Assembly (NCBI RefSeq): GCF_018882445.1
Contig: NZ_JACVOM010000003.1
Coordinates: 186,001 to 250,000 of the forward strand
Origin: Polynucleobacter sp. 15G-AUS-farblos
GTDB taxonomy: Bacteria; Pseudomonadota; Gammaproteobacteria; Burkholderiales; Burkholderiaceae
Direction: 5' to 3'
Length of the DNA stretch: 64,000 nucleotides
Both the position numbers and the translations under genes were made by a program. Below the pieces are notes generated by a model. It saw nothing but the letters and a program-made list of their open reading frames with translations, was not told the DNA's origin and searched no databases. Of the stretch, positions 1 to 9,091 are shown in pieces (position 1 is the first letter of the stretch; every line of letters starts with the position of its first letter).

Positions 1-675
1 GTACCCGCATTTCATGCGCAGCAATTTACCTCTACAGAAAATATTGCAATAGTGAATATCGGTGGCATTGCCAATCTCACCCTCTTGCCAAAACAGGGTG
101 ACGTTACTGGCTTTGATTGTGGTCCCGGGAATATGCTGATGGATGCATGGATTTTTGAGCAACAAGGAAATCGCTACGATAAAGATGGTGCCTGGGCTCT
201 AGAAGGTAAAGTCAACGATGCGCTTCTATCTAAGCTACTGAATGATCCATTCTTTTCGCAGCCCCCACCCAAAAGCACCGGACGCGATAACTTTCATCTG
301 AGTTGGCTCTTAGAAAAGCTAGGCGATGAAAATGATTTAGCAGAAGATGTTCAGGCTACCTTATTGCATCTCACCGTACATTCGATTCTTGAAGCCTTAG
401 CACGCTATGCGCCACAAACCCAGAAGCTGATTGTGTGTGGGGGTGGTGCAAAGAATAAAGCTTTAATGAATCTACTAGAAATGAAGAAGACCAACTTCTT
501 CAAACACGCGCTCCAAATTGCTACTAGTGACTCAGTAGGAATTGATCCTCAATTGGTAGAAGGTTTGGCTTTTGCTTGGCTTGCTTGGGCCCACAAAGAA
601 AAACGGCCAGCAAATTTGCCAGCCGTTACAGGAGCGAAGGGCCCTAGAATTCTGGGCGCTTACTATCCAGCTTAA
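1..675 (+). CDS. anmK: anhydro-N-acetylmuramic acid kinase, C-terminal part
   Basis: This is the 3' part of a gene that begins before the window; the frame is open from base 1. AnmK phosphorylates 1,6-anhydro-MurNAc to MurNAc-6-phosphate in cytoplasmic recycling of cell-wall sugars. The visible 224 residues contain the family motifs NIGGIANLT, DCGPGN and, near the end, VCGGGAKN, which form the sugar-kinase (ASKHA) nucleotide and sugar site. The length fits the C-terminal 60 percent of a family protein of about 370 residues. It converges on erpA, with only 20 bases between the stop codons. Nothing in the visible part looks broken. Confidence 0.93.
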   Translation, partial: VPAFHAQQFTSTENIAIVNIGGIANLTLLPKQGDVTGFDCGPGNMLMDAWIFEQQGNRYDKDGAWALEGKVNDALLSKLLNDPFFSQPPPKSTGRDNFHLSWLLEKLGDENDLAEDVQATLLHLTVHSILEALARYAPQTQKLIVCGGGAKNKALMNLLEMKKTNFFKHALQIATSDSVGIDPQLVEGLAFAWLAWAHKEKRPANLPAVTGAKGPRILGAYYPA

Positions 676-695
676 ATACGATGCTTTGTTTTTCT

Positions 696-1070
696 TTAAG
701 CAGAGAAAGAAGAACCACAACCACAAGTAGTTTGTGCATTCGGATTCTTAATCACAAACTGTGAACCGTTGATGTCTTCTTTGTAGTCAATTTCAGCACC
801 AACTAAATATTGGAAGCTCATTGAGTCTACTAAAAGCGTTACGCCATTTTTTTCAAACAAAGTGTCATCTTCATTCACAGCATCATCAAAGGTGAAGCCG
901 TATTGAAAACCAGAGCATCCACCACCTTGAACGAATACGCGGAGCTTTAACTCTGGATTGCCTTCTTCAGCAATCAAGTCAGCCACTTTGGCAGCAGCGC
1001 TATCCGTGAACACCAAAGGGGTTGGTGGCTCGGCTAAGTCTTGTGCAGGTTGCGTAGCTAATTCGGTCAT
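696..1070 (-). CDS. erpA: iron-sulfur cluster insertion protein ErpA
   Basis: A-type Fe-S carrier of the HesB/IscA family that delivers clusters to apoproteins. The three conserved cysteines are present: C52 in GGGCSGF and C116/C118 in the C-terminal TTCGCGSSF. An upstream in-frame ATG at 1088 would add six residues, but a GAGGAG ribosome site (1077-1082) sits six bases before the ATG at 1070, so I chose that start, giving 124 residues, a normal family length. The low-complexity N-terminus (residues 1-20) is typical of betaproteobacterial ErpA. It lies downstream of argC on the same strand and converges with anmK. Confidence 0.93.
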   Translation of the reverse strand: MTELATQPAQDLAEPPTPLVFTDSAAAKVADLIAEEGNPELKLRVFVQGGGCSGFQYGFTFDDAVNEDDTLFEKNGVTLLVDSMSFQYLVGAEIDYKEDINGSQFVIKNPNAQTTCGCGSSFSA

Positions 1071-1149
1071 GATGTACTCCTCATTCAAAATACGATGGTT
1101 TATTTTAGGCTTTTAATGTCCGGCTTGCTGAAGGGTCATTTAAGCTGAA

Positions 1150-2208
1150 TTAAGGGGATACCGCAATTTGGGTTAAACCCGTTGTTTCAGGCAAGCCAAA
1201 CATCAAATTCATGCATTGAACCCCCTGGCCCGATGCCCCTTTAACCAAGTTATCTTCAACCACCAAAATAACTAAGGTATCACCACCGCCAGGGCGATGG
1301 ATGGCTATTCTGATGCCATTACTTCCCCGAACAGAACGGGTCTCAGGATGGCTGCCAGCAGGCATTACATCCACAAAGGGCTCATCCTTATAAAAGCTTT
1401 CATAGAGCTTCTGGTAATCCACTTCCTTACCAGCATCTGTCAGACGCACATATAAGGTGGAATGAATGCCTCTGACCATAGGCGTGAGATGGGGAACAAA
1501 GGTCAGACCAATCTCATCATGGCCTGCAATTGCCTTTAAACCCTGAACAATTTCTGGAAGATGACGATGGCCTTTGACGCTATAGGCTTTGAAATTATCA
1601 CTAGCTTCAGATAACAAAGTACCAATCTCTGCTTTACGTCCAGCACCAGAAGTTCCGGACTTTGAATCCGAAATAATATGATTGCCATCAATGAGCTGCT
1701 TGCCACCAGTCGACTTTGGCGAAAGCAATGGAGCTAGCCCTAACTGAACTGACGTTGGATAGCAGCCAGCTAAGCCCACGATACGGGCTTTTTTAATCGC
1801 ATCGCGATTGATCTCTGCTAAACCATAAACCGCTTCTGCCAAAATTTCAGGGCAGCTATGCTCCATGCCATACCACTTGGCAAATTCTTTGACATCTTTC
1901 AAACGAAAATCTGCAGCTAAATCCAAAATCTTGACATTGTTCGCTAACAATTCTTTTGCTTGAGCCATAGCAACACCATGAGGAGTTGCAAAGAACACCA
2001 CATCACATTGATTTAAGTTGGACTCATCGGGTGTCGTGAATTTCAGATCAACACGGCCACGCAAAGATGGAAACATCTCAGCCACTGGCATGCCAGCTTC
2101 CGTCCGAGAAGTAATAGCAACAATTTGTACCTCAGGATGCTGCGCTAATAAACGCAACAATTCCACTCCGGTATAACCAGTACCACCAACGATGCCAACC
2201 TTAATCAT
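1150..2208 (-). CDS. argC: N-acetyl-gamma-glutamyl-phosphate reductase
   Basis: Third step of arginine biosynthesis: NADPH-dependent reduction of N-acetylglutamyl phosphate to the semialdehyde. The N-terminal Rossmann motif GGTGYTG (residues 8-14) and the catalytic cysteine C149 in GLAGCYPTS are present. A longer reading from 2232 exists, but a GGAG site at 2215-2218 lies six bases before the ATG at 2208, and MIKVGIVGG is the normal family start; this gives 352 residues, the usual type 1 length. The intrinsic terminator after rpsI (2277-2302) lies just upstream, so argC probably has its own promoter in the short gap. Confidence 0.96.
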   Translation of the reverse strand: MIKVGIVGGTGYTGVELLRLLAQHPEVQIVAITSRTEAGMPVAEMFPSLRGRVDLKFTTPDESNLNQCDVVFFATPHGVAMAQAKELLANNVKILDLAADFRLKDVKEFAKWYGMEHSCPEILAEAVYGLAEINRDAIKKARIVGLAGCYPTSVQLGLAPLLSPKSTGGKQLIDGNHIISDSKSGTSGAGRKAEIGTLLSEASDNFKAYSVKGHRHLPEIVQGLKAIAGHDEIGLTFVPHLTPMVRGIHSTLYVRLTDAGKEVDYQKLYESFYKDEPFVDVMPAGSHPETRSVRGSNGIRIAIHRPGGGDTLVILVVEDNLVKGASGQGVQCMNLMFGLPETTGLTQIAVSP

Positions 2209-2276
2209 GTCATTCTCCAAATTACTGACCATGAGAAGTTTTCTTGCAAACTTCTGAATACCTCAATTGTAGAAAC

Positions 2277-2302
2277 AAAAAGGGCCGCTTGCGCGACCCT
2301 TT
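2277..2302 (-). terminator. intrinsic terminator of rplM-rpsI
   Basis: Read on the minus strand, a 10-bp stem (AAAGGGTCGC with GCGGCCCTTT, one G-T wobble) with a GCAA tetraloop is followed by five T. It begins 27 bases after the rpsI stop codon and ends before argC, so it separates the ribosomal protein transcript from argC. Confidence 0.85.
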
Positions 2303-2328
2303 CGATAAAACTTAAGCGACTGAAAGAA

Positions 2329-2730
2329 TTAGCGCTTGCTGAACTGCTTACGACGACGCGCGCCGTGCAGACCAACCTTTTTACGCTCAACTTCACGAGC
2401 ATCGCGAGTTACCAAGCCTGCTTTAGACAGGGTTGGCTTCAAAGCGTTGTCGTAGTCGATCAATGCACGAGTAACACCGTGACGAACTGCACCAGCTTGG
2501 CCAGTTTCACCGCCACCAGAAACGTTTACTTTGATATCAAAGGTCGTTAAGTGGGCTGTGAGAGCCAAAGGCTGACGAGCGATCATGCGGGATGTTTCAC
2601 GAGCAAAATAAGCATCGATAGGCTTACCGTTAACGATAATTTCGCCTTTGCCAGATTTAATGAATACACGCGCCACAGAACTCTTGCGACGACCAGTACC
2701 GTAATTCCAATTTCCGTAATTAATAGCCAT
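2329..2730 (-). CDS. rpsI: 30S ribosomal protein S9
   Basis: Small-subunit protein whose C-terminal tail reaches the ribosomal P site. The protein is 133 residues, with the family signature [13 protein letters not shown] near residue 11, [10 protein letters not shown] in the middle and the basic tail ending RRKQFSKR; the terminal Lys-Arg is the conserved tRNA-contacting end. The N-terminal [10 protein letters not shown] extension is common in Burkholderiales. It follows rplM by nine bases, the conserved L13-S9 operon, and is followed by an intrinsic terminator. Confidence 0.98.
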   Translation of the reverse strand: MAINYGNWNYGTGRRKSSVARVFIKSGKGEIIVNGKPIDAYFARETSRMIARQPLALTAHLTTFDIKVNVSGGGETGQAGAVRHGVTRALIDYDNALKPTLSKAGLVTRDAREVERKKVGLHGARRRKQFSKR

Positions 2731-2739
2731 TTGGTTTCC

Positions 2740-3168
2740 TTAAATCTCTAACGCTTTTGGCTGTTGAGCCGCATGCGGATGATTGGCGTCGCCATAGACT
2801 TTCAATTTCTTGATCATGGCATAGCCTAGTGGGCCTTTTGGCAACATACCCTTCACAGCCTTCTCCAAGGCACGACCTGGGAAACGGTCTTGCATCTTGT
2901 CGAAGTTGGTCGAGCTAATACCACCTGGGTATCCGCTGTGACGGTAATAAATTTTGTTCAAGCCTTTTGTGCCTGTAACACGCAGCTTAGAAGAATTGAT
3001 AACGACAATAAAGTCGCCAGTATCAACGTGTGGGGTGTATTCAGGCTTGTGCTTGCCGCGTAGACGGAGTGCCACTTCACTGGCGACACGACCGAGGACT
3101 TTGTCCGTAGCGTCAATCACGAACCATTCATGCACTACCTCATGGGATTTTGCAGAAAAAGTTTTCAT
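2740..3168 (-). CDS. rplM: 50S ribosomal protein L13
   Basis: Early-assembly large-subunit protein of 142 residues, the usual length. It starts with MKTFSAK, has the typical [13 protein letters not shown] segment near residue 16 and the L13 signature around [10 protein letters not shown]. It is the first gene of the rplM-rpsI pair, nine bases before rpsI. The 5' region contains a candidate TACAAT -10 box at 3317-3322 without a convincing -35. Further upstream is a terminated small-RNA-like unit, which could alternatively act as an attenuating leader for this operon. Confidence 0.98.
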   Translation of the reverse strand: MKTFSAKSHEVVHEWFVIDATDKVLGRVASEVALRLRGKHKPEYTPHVDTGDFIVVINSSKLRVTGTKGLNKIYYRHSGYPGGISSTNFDKMQDRFPGRALEKAVKGMLPKGPLGYAMIKKLKVYGDANHPHAAQQPKALEI

Positions 3169-3326
3169 GATTTCTCAAATTGTTATAGTCAAAAAAATTA
3201 CTCCAATCAAACTACGTCCACTTTGGCCCTGCTTATGTTTGCAAGCTCGCAGATTCTGCAATTTCACTGGTAAAACAATTACCGCTGACTGGTTCGGTAA
3301 TTCAGTAAAGCCTTGAATTGTAACCT
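3169..3326 (-). promoter_or_regulatory. rplM upstream region with candidate -10 box
   Basis: A 158-base non-coding stretch between the terminator at 3327-3355 and the rplM start. On the minus strand TACAAT occurs at 3317-3322, right after the terminator T-run; the bases 17-18 upstream match the -35 consensus poorly. No open reading frame or clear ribosomal-protein leader fold was recognised. If the upstream RNA is independent, the rplM promoter must lie here. Confidence 0.35.
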
Positions 3327-3355
3327 AAAAAAAACCCAGGAACGAGTCCTGGGTT
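3327..3355 (-). terminator. intrinsic terminator of the candidate small RNA
   Basis: Perfect 8-bp stem (3333-3340 with 3348-3355), seven-base loop, then eight T on the minus strand (3327-3334 as A on the plus strand). It lies about 160 bases upstream of rplM and about 75 bases downstream of a strong promoter. Confidence 0.8.
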
Positions 3356-3428
3356 GGAATCCACCTATGTTTGGGTGGAGGAGACACTGGGAGGTAAGTC
3401 GCAGTCTTCTATAAGACTGACTACCAAT
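3327..3428 (-). ncRNA. candidate small RNA with CCUCC motifs
   Basis: An unannotated transcription unit of about 100 nt, predicted from signals. On the minus strand a -35 TTGCAC (3459-3464), an 18-bp spacer and a -10 TAGAAT (3435-3440) precede a predicted start near 3428. Downstream are a hairpin (AGTC.GTCTT with AAGAC...GACT), two CU-rich stretches (ACCTCCCAG and TCTCCTCCACCC), a small CCACC/GGTGG hairpin and a perfect 8-bp terminator stem (AACCCAGG/CCTGGGTT) followed by eight T. No start codon with a ribosome site and ORF was seen. The CCUCC motifs are complementary to Shine-Dalgarno sequences, suggesting an antisense regulator of translation initiation. A leader attenuator for rplM is the main alternative. 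Confidence 0.6.
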
Positions 3429-3434
3429 ATGGTT

Positions 3435-3464
3435 ATTCTACACAAAAAAAGTGGTGCAGTGCAA
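3435..3464 (-). promoter_or_regulatory. sigma-70 promoter of the candidate small RNA
   Basis: -35 TTGCAC at 3459-3464 and -10 TAGAAT at 3435-3440, separated by 18 bp, each close to consensus. Expected transcription start near 3428 on the minus strand. Confidence 0.6.
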
Positions 3465-3576
3465 GAATCTTGACCAAAATCAAGATTTTTATGATGCTAT
3501 GCAATAAATTTCATATCAGCACAGTATCTAAACTATTGATATCATTGATTATTTTTTAAATTGAGGAATTATTGAT

Positions 3577-3999
3577 ATGGAATGCCGAGTAACTTGGTTG
3601 GGTAATGGCGGAATGGCTTTTTCAGCTGAAACTGGGAGCGGGCATACCGTCAGAATGGATGGACCACCTGATGCAGGCGGTCAAAATAGCGCCCCAAGGC
3701 CTATGGAGCTGATTTTGGCTGGAACCGGCGGATGCTCTGCCTTTGATGTGGTTTTAATCCTACAGCGCGCCAAACAAGCTGTCAGCGGCTGCGATGTCAA
3801 ATTGGTCGCGGAAAGGGCTGAAGTAGAGCCTAAAGTCTTCACCAAGATCAATTTACATTTCACAGTTACCGGCAAAGACCTAGAACGATCCAAAGTGGAG
3901 CGCGCCGTCAAGCTTTCGCACGATAAGTACTGTTCAGCAACCACGATGCTCGCCAAGACGGCTGAAATCACCTACAGCATCGATATCGTTTCGGAATAA
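3577..3999 (+). CDS. OsmC family protein (peroxide-reductase-like)
   Basis: A 140-residue OsmC/Ohr-fold protein of the YhfA-like branch. The two family cysteines are visible: C53 in GGCSAFD and C119 in KYCSATTM; in characterised relatives the pair reduces hydroperoxides, but the substrate of this branch is not established. A GAGGA ribosome site lies shortly before the ATG. The gene stands alone on the plus strand, divergent from the rplM region. Its stop codon ends two bases from the predicted 3' end of the RNase P RNA on the opposite strand. Confidence 0.85.
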   Translation: MECRVTWLGNGGMAFSAETGSGHTVRMDGPPDAGGQNSAPRPMELILAGTGGCSAFDVVLILQRAKQAVSGCDVKLVAERAEVEPKVFTKINLHFTVTGKDLERSKVERAVKLSHDKYCSATTMLAKTAEITYSIDIVSE

Positions 4000-4001
4000 G
4001 T

Positions 4002-4309
4002 GCAGAGTCAATCGATAAGCCGGATTCTGTCGCCTAGATTTGCATCTAGGGGCAATCATTCCTCTAGGCCGTCAGTTACCTGACGGCTCAAGCTCCCTAC
4101 CCGCAGACTCAGCGGGACGCCTCATCGCCTGCTTACTTGGGATTGCTCCGAGTGGAGGTTACCGCGTTTCACCGTAACTAAATACGCTCGTCTCTGTGGC
4201 CCTATTCCTCACGTCGCCGTGGATGGCCGTTAGCCATCACCCTTCCCTATGGAGTCCGGACTTTCCTCCCCCTCAATAAAGAGGCGGCGATTGCCCAATT
4301 GACTCTGCG
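4002..4309 (-). ncRNA. rnpB: RNase P RNA (class A)
   Basis: Catalytic RNA that trims tRNA 5' leaders, acting with the RnpA protein. Read on the minus strand it shows the universal 5' block GAGGAAAGTCCGGACTCC, the AGGGTGATGGC region and the 3' block GAATCCGGCTTATCGATTG. The P1 helix is clear: GCAGAGTCAAT at the 5' end pairs perfectly with ATTGACTCTGC at the 3' end (4298-4308 with 4002-4012), and this set the ends. The length of about 308 nt is at the short side for type A but complete. It lies 62 bases downstream of pyrC on the same strand. No T-run follows the 3' end, which abuts the convergent OsmC gene. Confidence 0.95.
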
Positions 4310-4370
4310 CCTGCAGTCTAACGCAGTCAGGAAATTTTGGTTTGAAAAATACTAGGGGAGTGAGAAGAAG

Positions 4371-5429
4371 TTAAACCAAAGACCAGGCGATAGATTCGCC
4401 AGCACGTAGCGGAACAATCGTGGCATCGCCCAATGGAAGCTCATCTGGAATCTGCTGAGCTTGCTTGGCTAAAGTGATTTTTTTGGTGTTGCGCGGTAAT
4501 GAATAAAAATCAGGGCCAAAGAAACTCGCAAAACCTTCTAATTGATCGAGCTTCCCTACACTCTCAAATGCTTCAGCATATAAACCTAGTGCATTGAAAG
4601 CGCTATAGCAACCAGCACAACCACACGCAGCTTCCTTGGCGCCTTTTGCATGCGGAGCACTATCGGTTCCCAAAAAGAATCGGGGGTTGCCACTGGTAGC
4701 AACATCGATTAATGCAAGTCGGTGCTCTTCACGCTTTAGTACCGGCAGACAATAATTGTGTGGACGAATACCGCCAGCAAAAATAGCATTGCGATTCATG
4801 AGTAAATGCTGAGGAGTAATCGTTGCTGCTATCGTATTTTTTCCACCAGTTACTGCATCACGCACATAGTGAGCCGCTTGTTTGGTGGTAATGTGCTCAA
4901 ACACGATTTTGAGATCAGGAAATTTTTTTCGTAGAGGCTCTAGTATGGTGTCGATGAAAACTGCTTCACGATCAAAGATATCAACCTCAGAGCCCGTTAC
5001 TTCACCATGCACTAAAAGTGGCATGCCAATAGCTTGCATAGCCTCTAATGCCGCGTCACAATGCTTCAGATCACTGACTCCAGCATCACTATTGGTTGTA
5101 GCACCTGCTGGATACAACTTAAAGCCAATAATACCTTCTGCCTTTGCTTTGCGTACTTCATCTGCTGAAGTATTGTCAGTCAGGTACAAAGTCATCAATG
5201 GGGTAAAGCCAGTCAAGCCCAATAATTTGAGATTTGCCTGAATACGTCCTTGATAAGCCTTAGCCAAATCCACTGTAGTAACAGGTGGCTTTAAATTAGG
5301 CATGATGATGGCACGAGCAAATTGACGCGCAGTATCTGCCAAGACATCTTTCATCACCTCGCCATCACGAATATGCAAATGCCAATCGTCTGGCTGAATG
5401 AGTTGGATTTGAGTAGGGCTATTAGACAT
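4371..5429 (-). CDS. pyrC: dihydroorotase
   Basis: Zinc amidohydrolase that closes carbamoyl aspartate to dihydroorotate in pyrimidine synthesis. The metal-binding HLH pair is at H17/H19 ([10 protein letters not shown]), and the lysine expected to be carboxylated is K104 in [10 protein letters not shown]. The size, 352 residues from MSNSPTQ, matches the E. coli-type class II enzyme. A longer reading from 5462 overlaps the upstream gene, but the ATG at 5429 follows the upstream stop codon by a single base, so translational coupling with the glycerate kinase gene is likely. RNase P RNA follows. Confidence 0.95.
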   Translation of the reverse strand: MSNSPTQIQLIQPDDWHLHIRDGEVMKDVLADTARQFARAIIMPNLKPPVTTVDLAKAYQGRIQANLKLLGLTGFTPLMTLYLTDNTSADEVRKAKAEGIIGFKLYPAGATTNSDAGVSDLKHCDAALEAMQAIGMPLLVHGEVTGSEVDIFDREAVFIDTILEPLRKKFPDLKIVFEHITTKQAAHYVRDAVTGGKNTIAATITPQHLLMNRNAIFAGGIRPHNYCLPVLKREEHRLALIDVATSGNPRFFLGTDSAPHAKGAKEAACGCAGCYSAFNALGLYAEAFESVGKLDQLEGFASFFGPDFYSLPRNTKKITLAKQAQQIPDELPLGDATIVPLRAGESIAWSLV

Positions 5430-5430
5430 A

Positions 5431-6762
5431 TTATTTATTGAGCAAGATGATGCGGAAATCATTCACATTCGTTAGTGTAGGACCAGTTTCCACTAAAGCA
5501 CCTAAATCTGCAAAGAAGCTGTAACAATCATGCGCTTTTAAGAAGGGTTCGGGTGTAATCCCCTTGATTTGACTTTGATGGCGAACTTCCTCATTGAACC
5601 AAGCGCCAGCATTCTTCTCGCTGCCATCTATGCCATCGGTATCAGCAGCCAGCCCTGCTAAATGTGGCAAATCTTTCGTATGAGCAAAAAGAGACAATAA
5701 ATACTCACTACAGCGACCACCACGACCCTTGACACCAGCAGGAATCGAAACCGTGCACTCTCCCCCGGAGATCAGAGCCAAGGGTTTATCAAGCCCCTTA
5801 TTAAAGTACTCACGAATGATGTTTGCCTGACTAGCCCCCACCTCTTGAGCTTCTCCAGTAATTGTGTCACCCAAAATAATCGGCTCATAACCATGAGAGC
5901 GAACAAAATCTGCTGCAGCCTCTAAGCTCTTATATGCAGTAGCAATGACATGATTAGCTACTTGCGCATCGACTAGATCAATATCTTTTAATGTTTCTGG
6001 TTTTTCACCAGCCAAACCTTTTTTGAGATGAGCCAATACGGATACAGGAATAGAGGATGCATCTAAATTATATTTTTGCAAAATATTGAGTGCATCTAAA
6101 TAGCTTGAGTAGTCAGCAGCGCAAGGGCCACTCGCAATATCGGCAGGAGAGTCTCCAGTCACATCTGAAATCAGCAAAGCCTCAACTCGAGCGCCGCGTG
6201 CAATCGCAACTCTAGCCAAGTTACCACCTAAGATTGCCGATAAATGCTTGCGCACGACATTCATTTCTTCGATTGGGGCACCGCTGCGTAAAAGCGCTTC
6301 AGTAGTGATACGCATATCCTCAATACTGATTCCTTCTTGCGGGAGAGTGAACAAACTAGAGCCCCCACCAGATACCAAGGCAATCAAGACATCACCCGCT
6401 TGCAATTGATTTGCTATGGTCAAGACTGCTTTAGCACCATCCATACCTGCTTGATCAGGCACAGGGTGACCGGCTTCAATGATATTGATATGGGATGTTG
6501 GGGAGCTATGTCCGTAGCGAGTAAGCACTACACCTTCGATTACAACATCTGGCCAATGTGTTTTTGCATACGCCTCTAATGCGCTTGCCATGGAGGCGCT
6601 GGCCTTACCCGCCCCAACTACCCAGCATTTCCCTTTTGGCGCTTTCCCGGCTGGAAATATTTTTGCTAGGTATTGCGGAACAATGACTTGCGGATCTGCC
6701 ACAGACACCGCTACTGCAAAAGCATTTTTCAGAATTGATTCAGTAGTCAAGGACAAGCTCAT
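5431..6762 (-). CDS. glycerate 2-kinase (MOFRL family)
   Basis: Phosphorylates D-glycerate to 2-phosphoglycerate, feeding the glycerate/tartronate pathway into lower glycolysis. The 443-residue protein has the two-part architecture of this class: an N-terminal DUF4147 Rossmann-like domain with [11 protein letters not shown] and VSGGGSSLF, and a C-terminal MOFRL domain with [18 protein letters not shown] and DTDGIDGS. Family members are named TtuD, GckA or GlxK-type 2; I leave the symbol blank because names vary. Its stop codon is one base from the pyrC start, and its own start is nine bases from the upstream ABC exporter stop, so the three form one transcript. Confidence 0.9.
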   Translation of the reverse strand: MSLSLTTESILKNAFAVAVSVADPQVIVPQYLAKIFPAGKAPKGKCWVVGAGKASASMASALEAYAKTHWPDVVIEGVVLTRYGHSSPTSHINIIEAGHPVPDQAGMDGAKAVLTIANQLQAGDVLIALVSGGGSSLFTLPQEGISIEDMRITTEALLRSGAPIEEMNVVRKHLSAILGGNLARVAIARGARVEALLISDVTGDSPADIASGPCAADYSSYLDALNILQKYNLDASSIPVSVLAHLKKGLAGEKPETLKDIDLVDAQVANHVIATAYKSLEAAADFVRSHGYEPIILGDTITGEAQEVGASQANIIREYFNKGLDKPLALISGGECTVSIPAGVKGRGGRCSEYLLSLFAHTKDLPHLAGLAADTDGIDGSEKNAGAWFNEEVRHQSQIKGITPEPFLKAHDCYSFFADLGALVETGPTLTNVNDFRIILLNK

Positions 6763-6771
6763 TACCCCATT

Positions 6772-8595
6772 CTAATCAAGAGCGGCGCGCTCTTGCATTT
6801 GCCACATCTCAAAATAGCGGCCGTTAGCTGCTAATAAATCTTGATGGGTTCCGCGCTCCACAATTTGTCCATGCTCCATGACCAAGATTTGATCAGCATG
6901 AACAATGGTAGAGAGACGGTGGGCAATGATCAGCGTCGTGCGATTCTTGGCCAAACTCAAAAGTTCTTCTTGAAAGGCGCGTTCTGTTTTGGAATCTAAG
7001 GCTGAAGTAGCCTCATCAAAAATGAGCATTGCAGGTTTCTTCAGCAAAGTCCTAGCGATGGCAACCCGTTGTTTCTCACCGCCGGAGAGCTTTAATCCTC
7101 GCTCACCGACTTGGGTTTCATAGCCCTCAGGCAAACGCTTGATAAAGCCATCGATCTGAGCCGCTCTCGCAGCCTCGTGCACCTCTTCAATAGAGGCAGA
7201 TGGATTGCCGTAAGCAATGTTATATCCAATGGTGTCATTAAAGAGCACCGTATCCTGTGGCACGATACCGATCGCTTTGCGCAGACTAGCTTGAGTCACA
7301 TCTTCAATGTTTTGACTATCAATCAAAATGGAACCTGACTGCACATCATAAAAACGAAAGAGCAATCTAGCCAAGGTACTTTTCCCGGCACCACTTTGAC
7401 CTACAACCGCAGTGATAGTTCCTGCAGGAATATTAAAGCTCACATCTCTCAAAATTTCTCGCTTGCTCTCATAGTGAAACGAGACATGCTCAAATCGAAT
7501 ATCTGGACCCAAACCGCGATTATGGATTTGCAATACTTTGGCATCTGGTGAGTCAGCAATTTCTTTATCAGTATTTAATAAAGAAAACATGCGATCCATA
7601 TCCGTTAAAGCCTGCTTAATTTCACGATAGATAACGCCCAAGAAATTCAGTGGAATGTAGAGTTGAATCATTAAGGTATTGACTAATACGAGATCACCTA
7701 AGGTCATTGAGCCATTAACGACCCCCAGTGTGGCACGCCATAAAATCAACACCAAGCCAACAGCAATAATGATTTGTTGACCTAAATTGAGAACCGCTAA
7801 GGTCTTTTGTGATTTCACTGCTGCTGTCTGATAGCGCAGCAAGTTTTCATCGTAACGGCTAGCCTCAAAGGCTTCATTACCAAAATACTTTACCGTCTCA
7901 AAATTTAATAAGGAGTCAATAGCCTTTTGATTGGCCTTCGAGTCCATATCATTCATCGTGCGACGGTAATGAGTCCGCCACTCCGTCACCACAATCGTGA
8001 AAATAATATAAAGAACTAGAGCTGTAAATGTAATGGCTGCAAACCAAATATCGTATGCATAGGCAAAATATCCCAGTACCAAACAGAACTCGATTAAGGT
8101 TGGCAGAATGCTGTAAAGAGAATATGAAATAAGCGATTGAATACCACGCGTACCACGTTCAATATCGCGACTGACTCCGCCAGTTTGACGTGCCAAGTGA
8201 AAGCTGAGAGCTAAAGAATGTAAGTGCTCAAAAACCTGTAGGGCAACTTTACGAACTGCATTTTGAGTAACCCGTGCAAATAGAGCCTCACGTAACTCTG
8301 TAAATAAAGAGGCAGAAATTCTTAATAAGCCATAACCAACAATGATGCCTACCGGCACAACCAGTAAGGCTTGGGGAGAGCTCGCCTTGATATCCAAGGA
8401 GTCAATTAAATCCTTCATCAGAATAGGAATCCCCAGATTGGCAAACTTGGCTGCAATCAAGCAAGTCAAAGCCAAAACTACTCTAAAGCGATACTCTAAA
8501 AGATAGGGCAAGAGGTCACGTATGACACGCCAATCGCCTCTTTGGGGTGTTTTTGAATCTGAAGTACTGTGATGGTGGCCCGATGAATGTCTCAT
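6772..8595 (-). CDS. Atm1-type ABC exporter (fused permease and ATPase)
   Basis: Half-transporter of 607 residues that would work as an inner-membrane homodimer. An N-terminal six-helix permease (roughly 35-330) contains the Atm1/HMT signature NFETVKYFGNE near residue 231. The ATPase domain has Walker A GQSGAGKST (399-407), the signature LSGGEKQR (503-510) and Walker B LIFDEAT (524-530). Relatives export glutathione-linked sulfur or metal conjugates; the substrate here is inferred. A histidine/serine-rich N-terminus (RHSSGHHHSTS) may be a metal-binding tail. It sits between nudB and the glycerate kinase gene, same strand. Confidence 0.9.
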   Translation of the reverse strand: MRHSSGHHHSTSDSKTPQRGDWRVIRDLLPYLLEYRFRVVLALTCLIAAKFANLGIPILMKDLIDSLDIKASSPQALLVVPVGIIVGYGLLRISASLFTELREALFARVTQNAVRKVALQVFEHLHSLALSFHLARQTGGVSRDIERGTRGIQSLISYSLYSILPTLIEFCLVLGYFAYAYDIWFAAITFTALVLYIIFTIVVTEWRTHYRRTMNDMDSKANQKAIDSLLNFETVKYFGNEAFEASRYDENLLRYQTAAVKSQKTLAVLNLGQQIIIAVGLVLILWRATLGVVNGSMTLGDLVLVNTLMIQLYIPLNFLGVIYREIKQALTDMDRMFSLLNTDKEIADSPDAKVLQIHNRGLGPDIRFEHVSFHYESKREILRDVSFNIPAGTITAVVGQSGAGKSTLARLLFRFYDVQSGSILIDSQNIEDVTQASLRKAIGIVPQDTVLFNDTIGYNIAYGNPSASIEEVHEAARAAQIDGFIKRLPEGYETQVGERGLKLSGGEKQRVAIARTLLKKPAMLIFDEATSALDSKTERAFQEELLSLAKNRTTLIIAHRLSTIVHADQILVMEHGQIVERGTHQDLLAANGRYFEMWQMQERAALD

Positions 8596-8626
8596 CGTTC
8601 TATCTTATTCCTAAAATACGCAGCAC

Positions 8627-9070
8627 TCATTGTGCTGAAAATAATTTCAGAATCGCTTCACCATTGCTAGGGGAAAAACATTGCTTGGCTGCCTCCTGAT
8701 ACGGCAACCATTGATAGGCCACATGCTCTCTGGGAGCGAGCAGAATTTGAACATCATCCGGAACTTCCAGCGAGAACCAATGCTCAATATTGCGCGTCAC
8801 GCCTGGTGCGTAACGAAAGCGCCAGGTAGGATAGATTTCATATTCAATTTGGTGATGCATATTGCTTAATGCACCCGGTGGTAGTTGATCTACTGCAATG
8901 CCTGTTTCTTCAAAGACCTCTCGGGCAGCAGCCAGGGCAAGATCTTCATCGGGTGCATCTAGGCTACCAGTCACCGACTGCCAAAAACCTTCGCGATCTG
9001 CGCGCTCAATTAATAAAACATCCCTATTCGATTTATAGATAACAACTAAAACCGAAATAGGGATTTTCAA
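8627..9070 (-). CDS. nudB: dihydroneopterin triphosphate pyrophosphohydrolase
   Basis: Nudix hydrolase of 147 residues that removes pyrophosphate from dihydroneopterin triphosphate in folate synthesis. The Nudix box is present, with REVFEETGI and the upstream Gly and Glu; the Gly-to-Glu distance is one residue longer than the strict consensus. The start KIPISVLVVIY and the downstream HWF and W-rich elements resemble NudB. It follows aspS by 21 bases, a common betaproteobacterial arrangement that supports the NudB assignment over a generic Nudix protein. Confidence 0.82.
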   Translation of the reverse strand: MKIPISVLVVIYKSNRDVLLIERADREGFWQSVTGSLDAPDEDLALAAAREVFEETGIAVDQLPPGALSNMHHQIEYEIYPTWRFRYAPGVTRNIEHWFSLEVPDDVQILLAPREHVAYQWLPYQEAAKQCFSPSNGEAILKLFSAQ

Positions 9071-9091
9071 GATAGGTACTACTGAGTTTAC

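Noticed and set aside
602..627. Hairpin near the end of anmK (AACGGC...GCCGTT) as a terminator
   Set aside because: It lies inside the coding sequence, has a long unpaired loop and no T-run.
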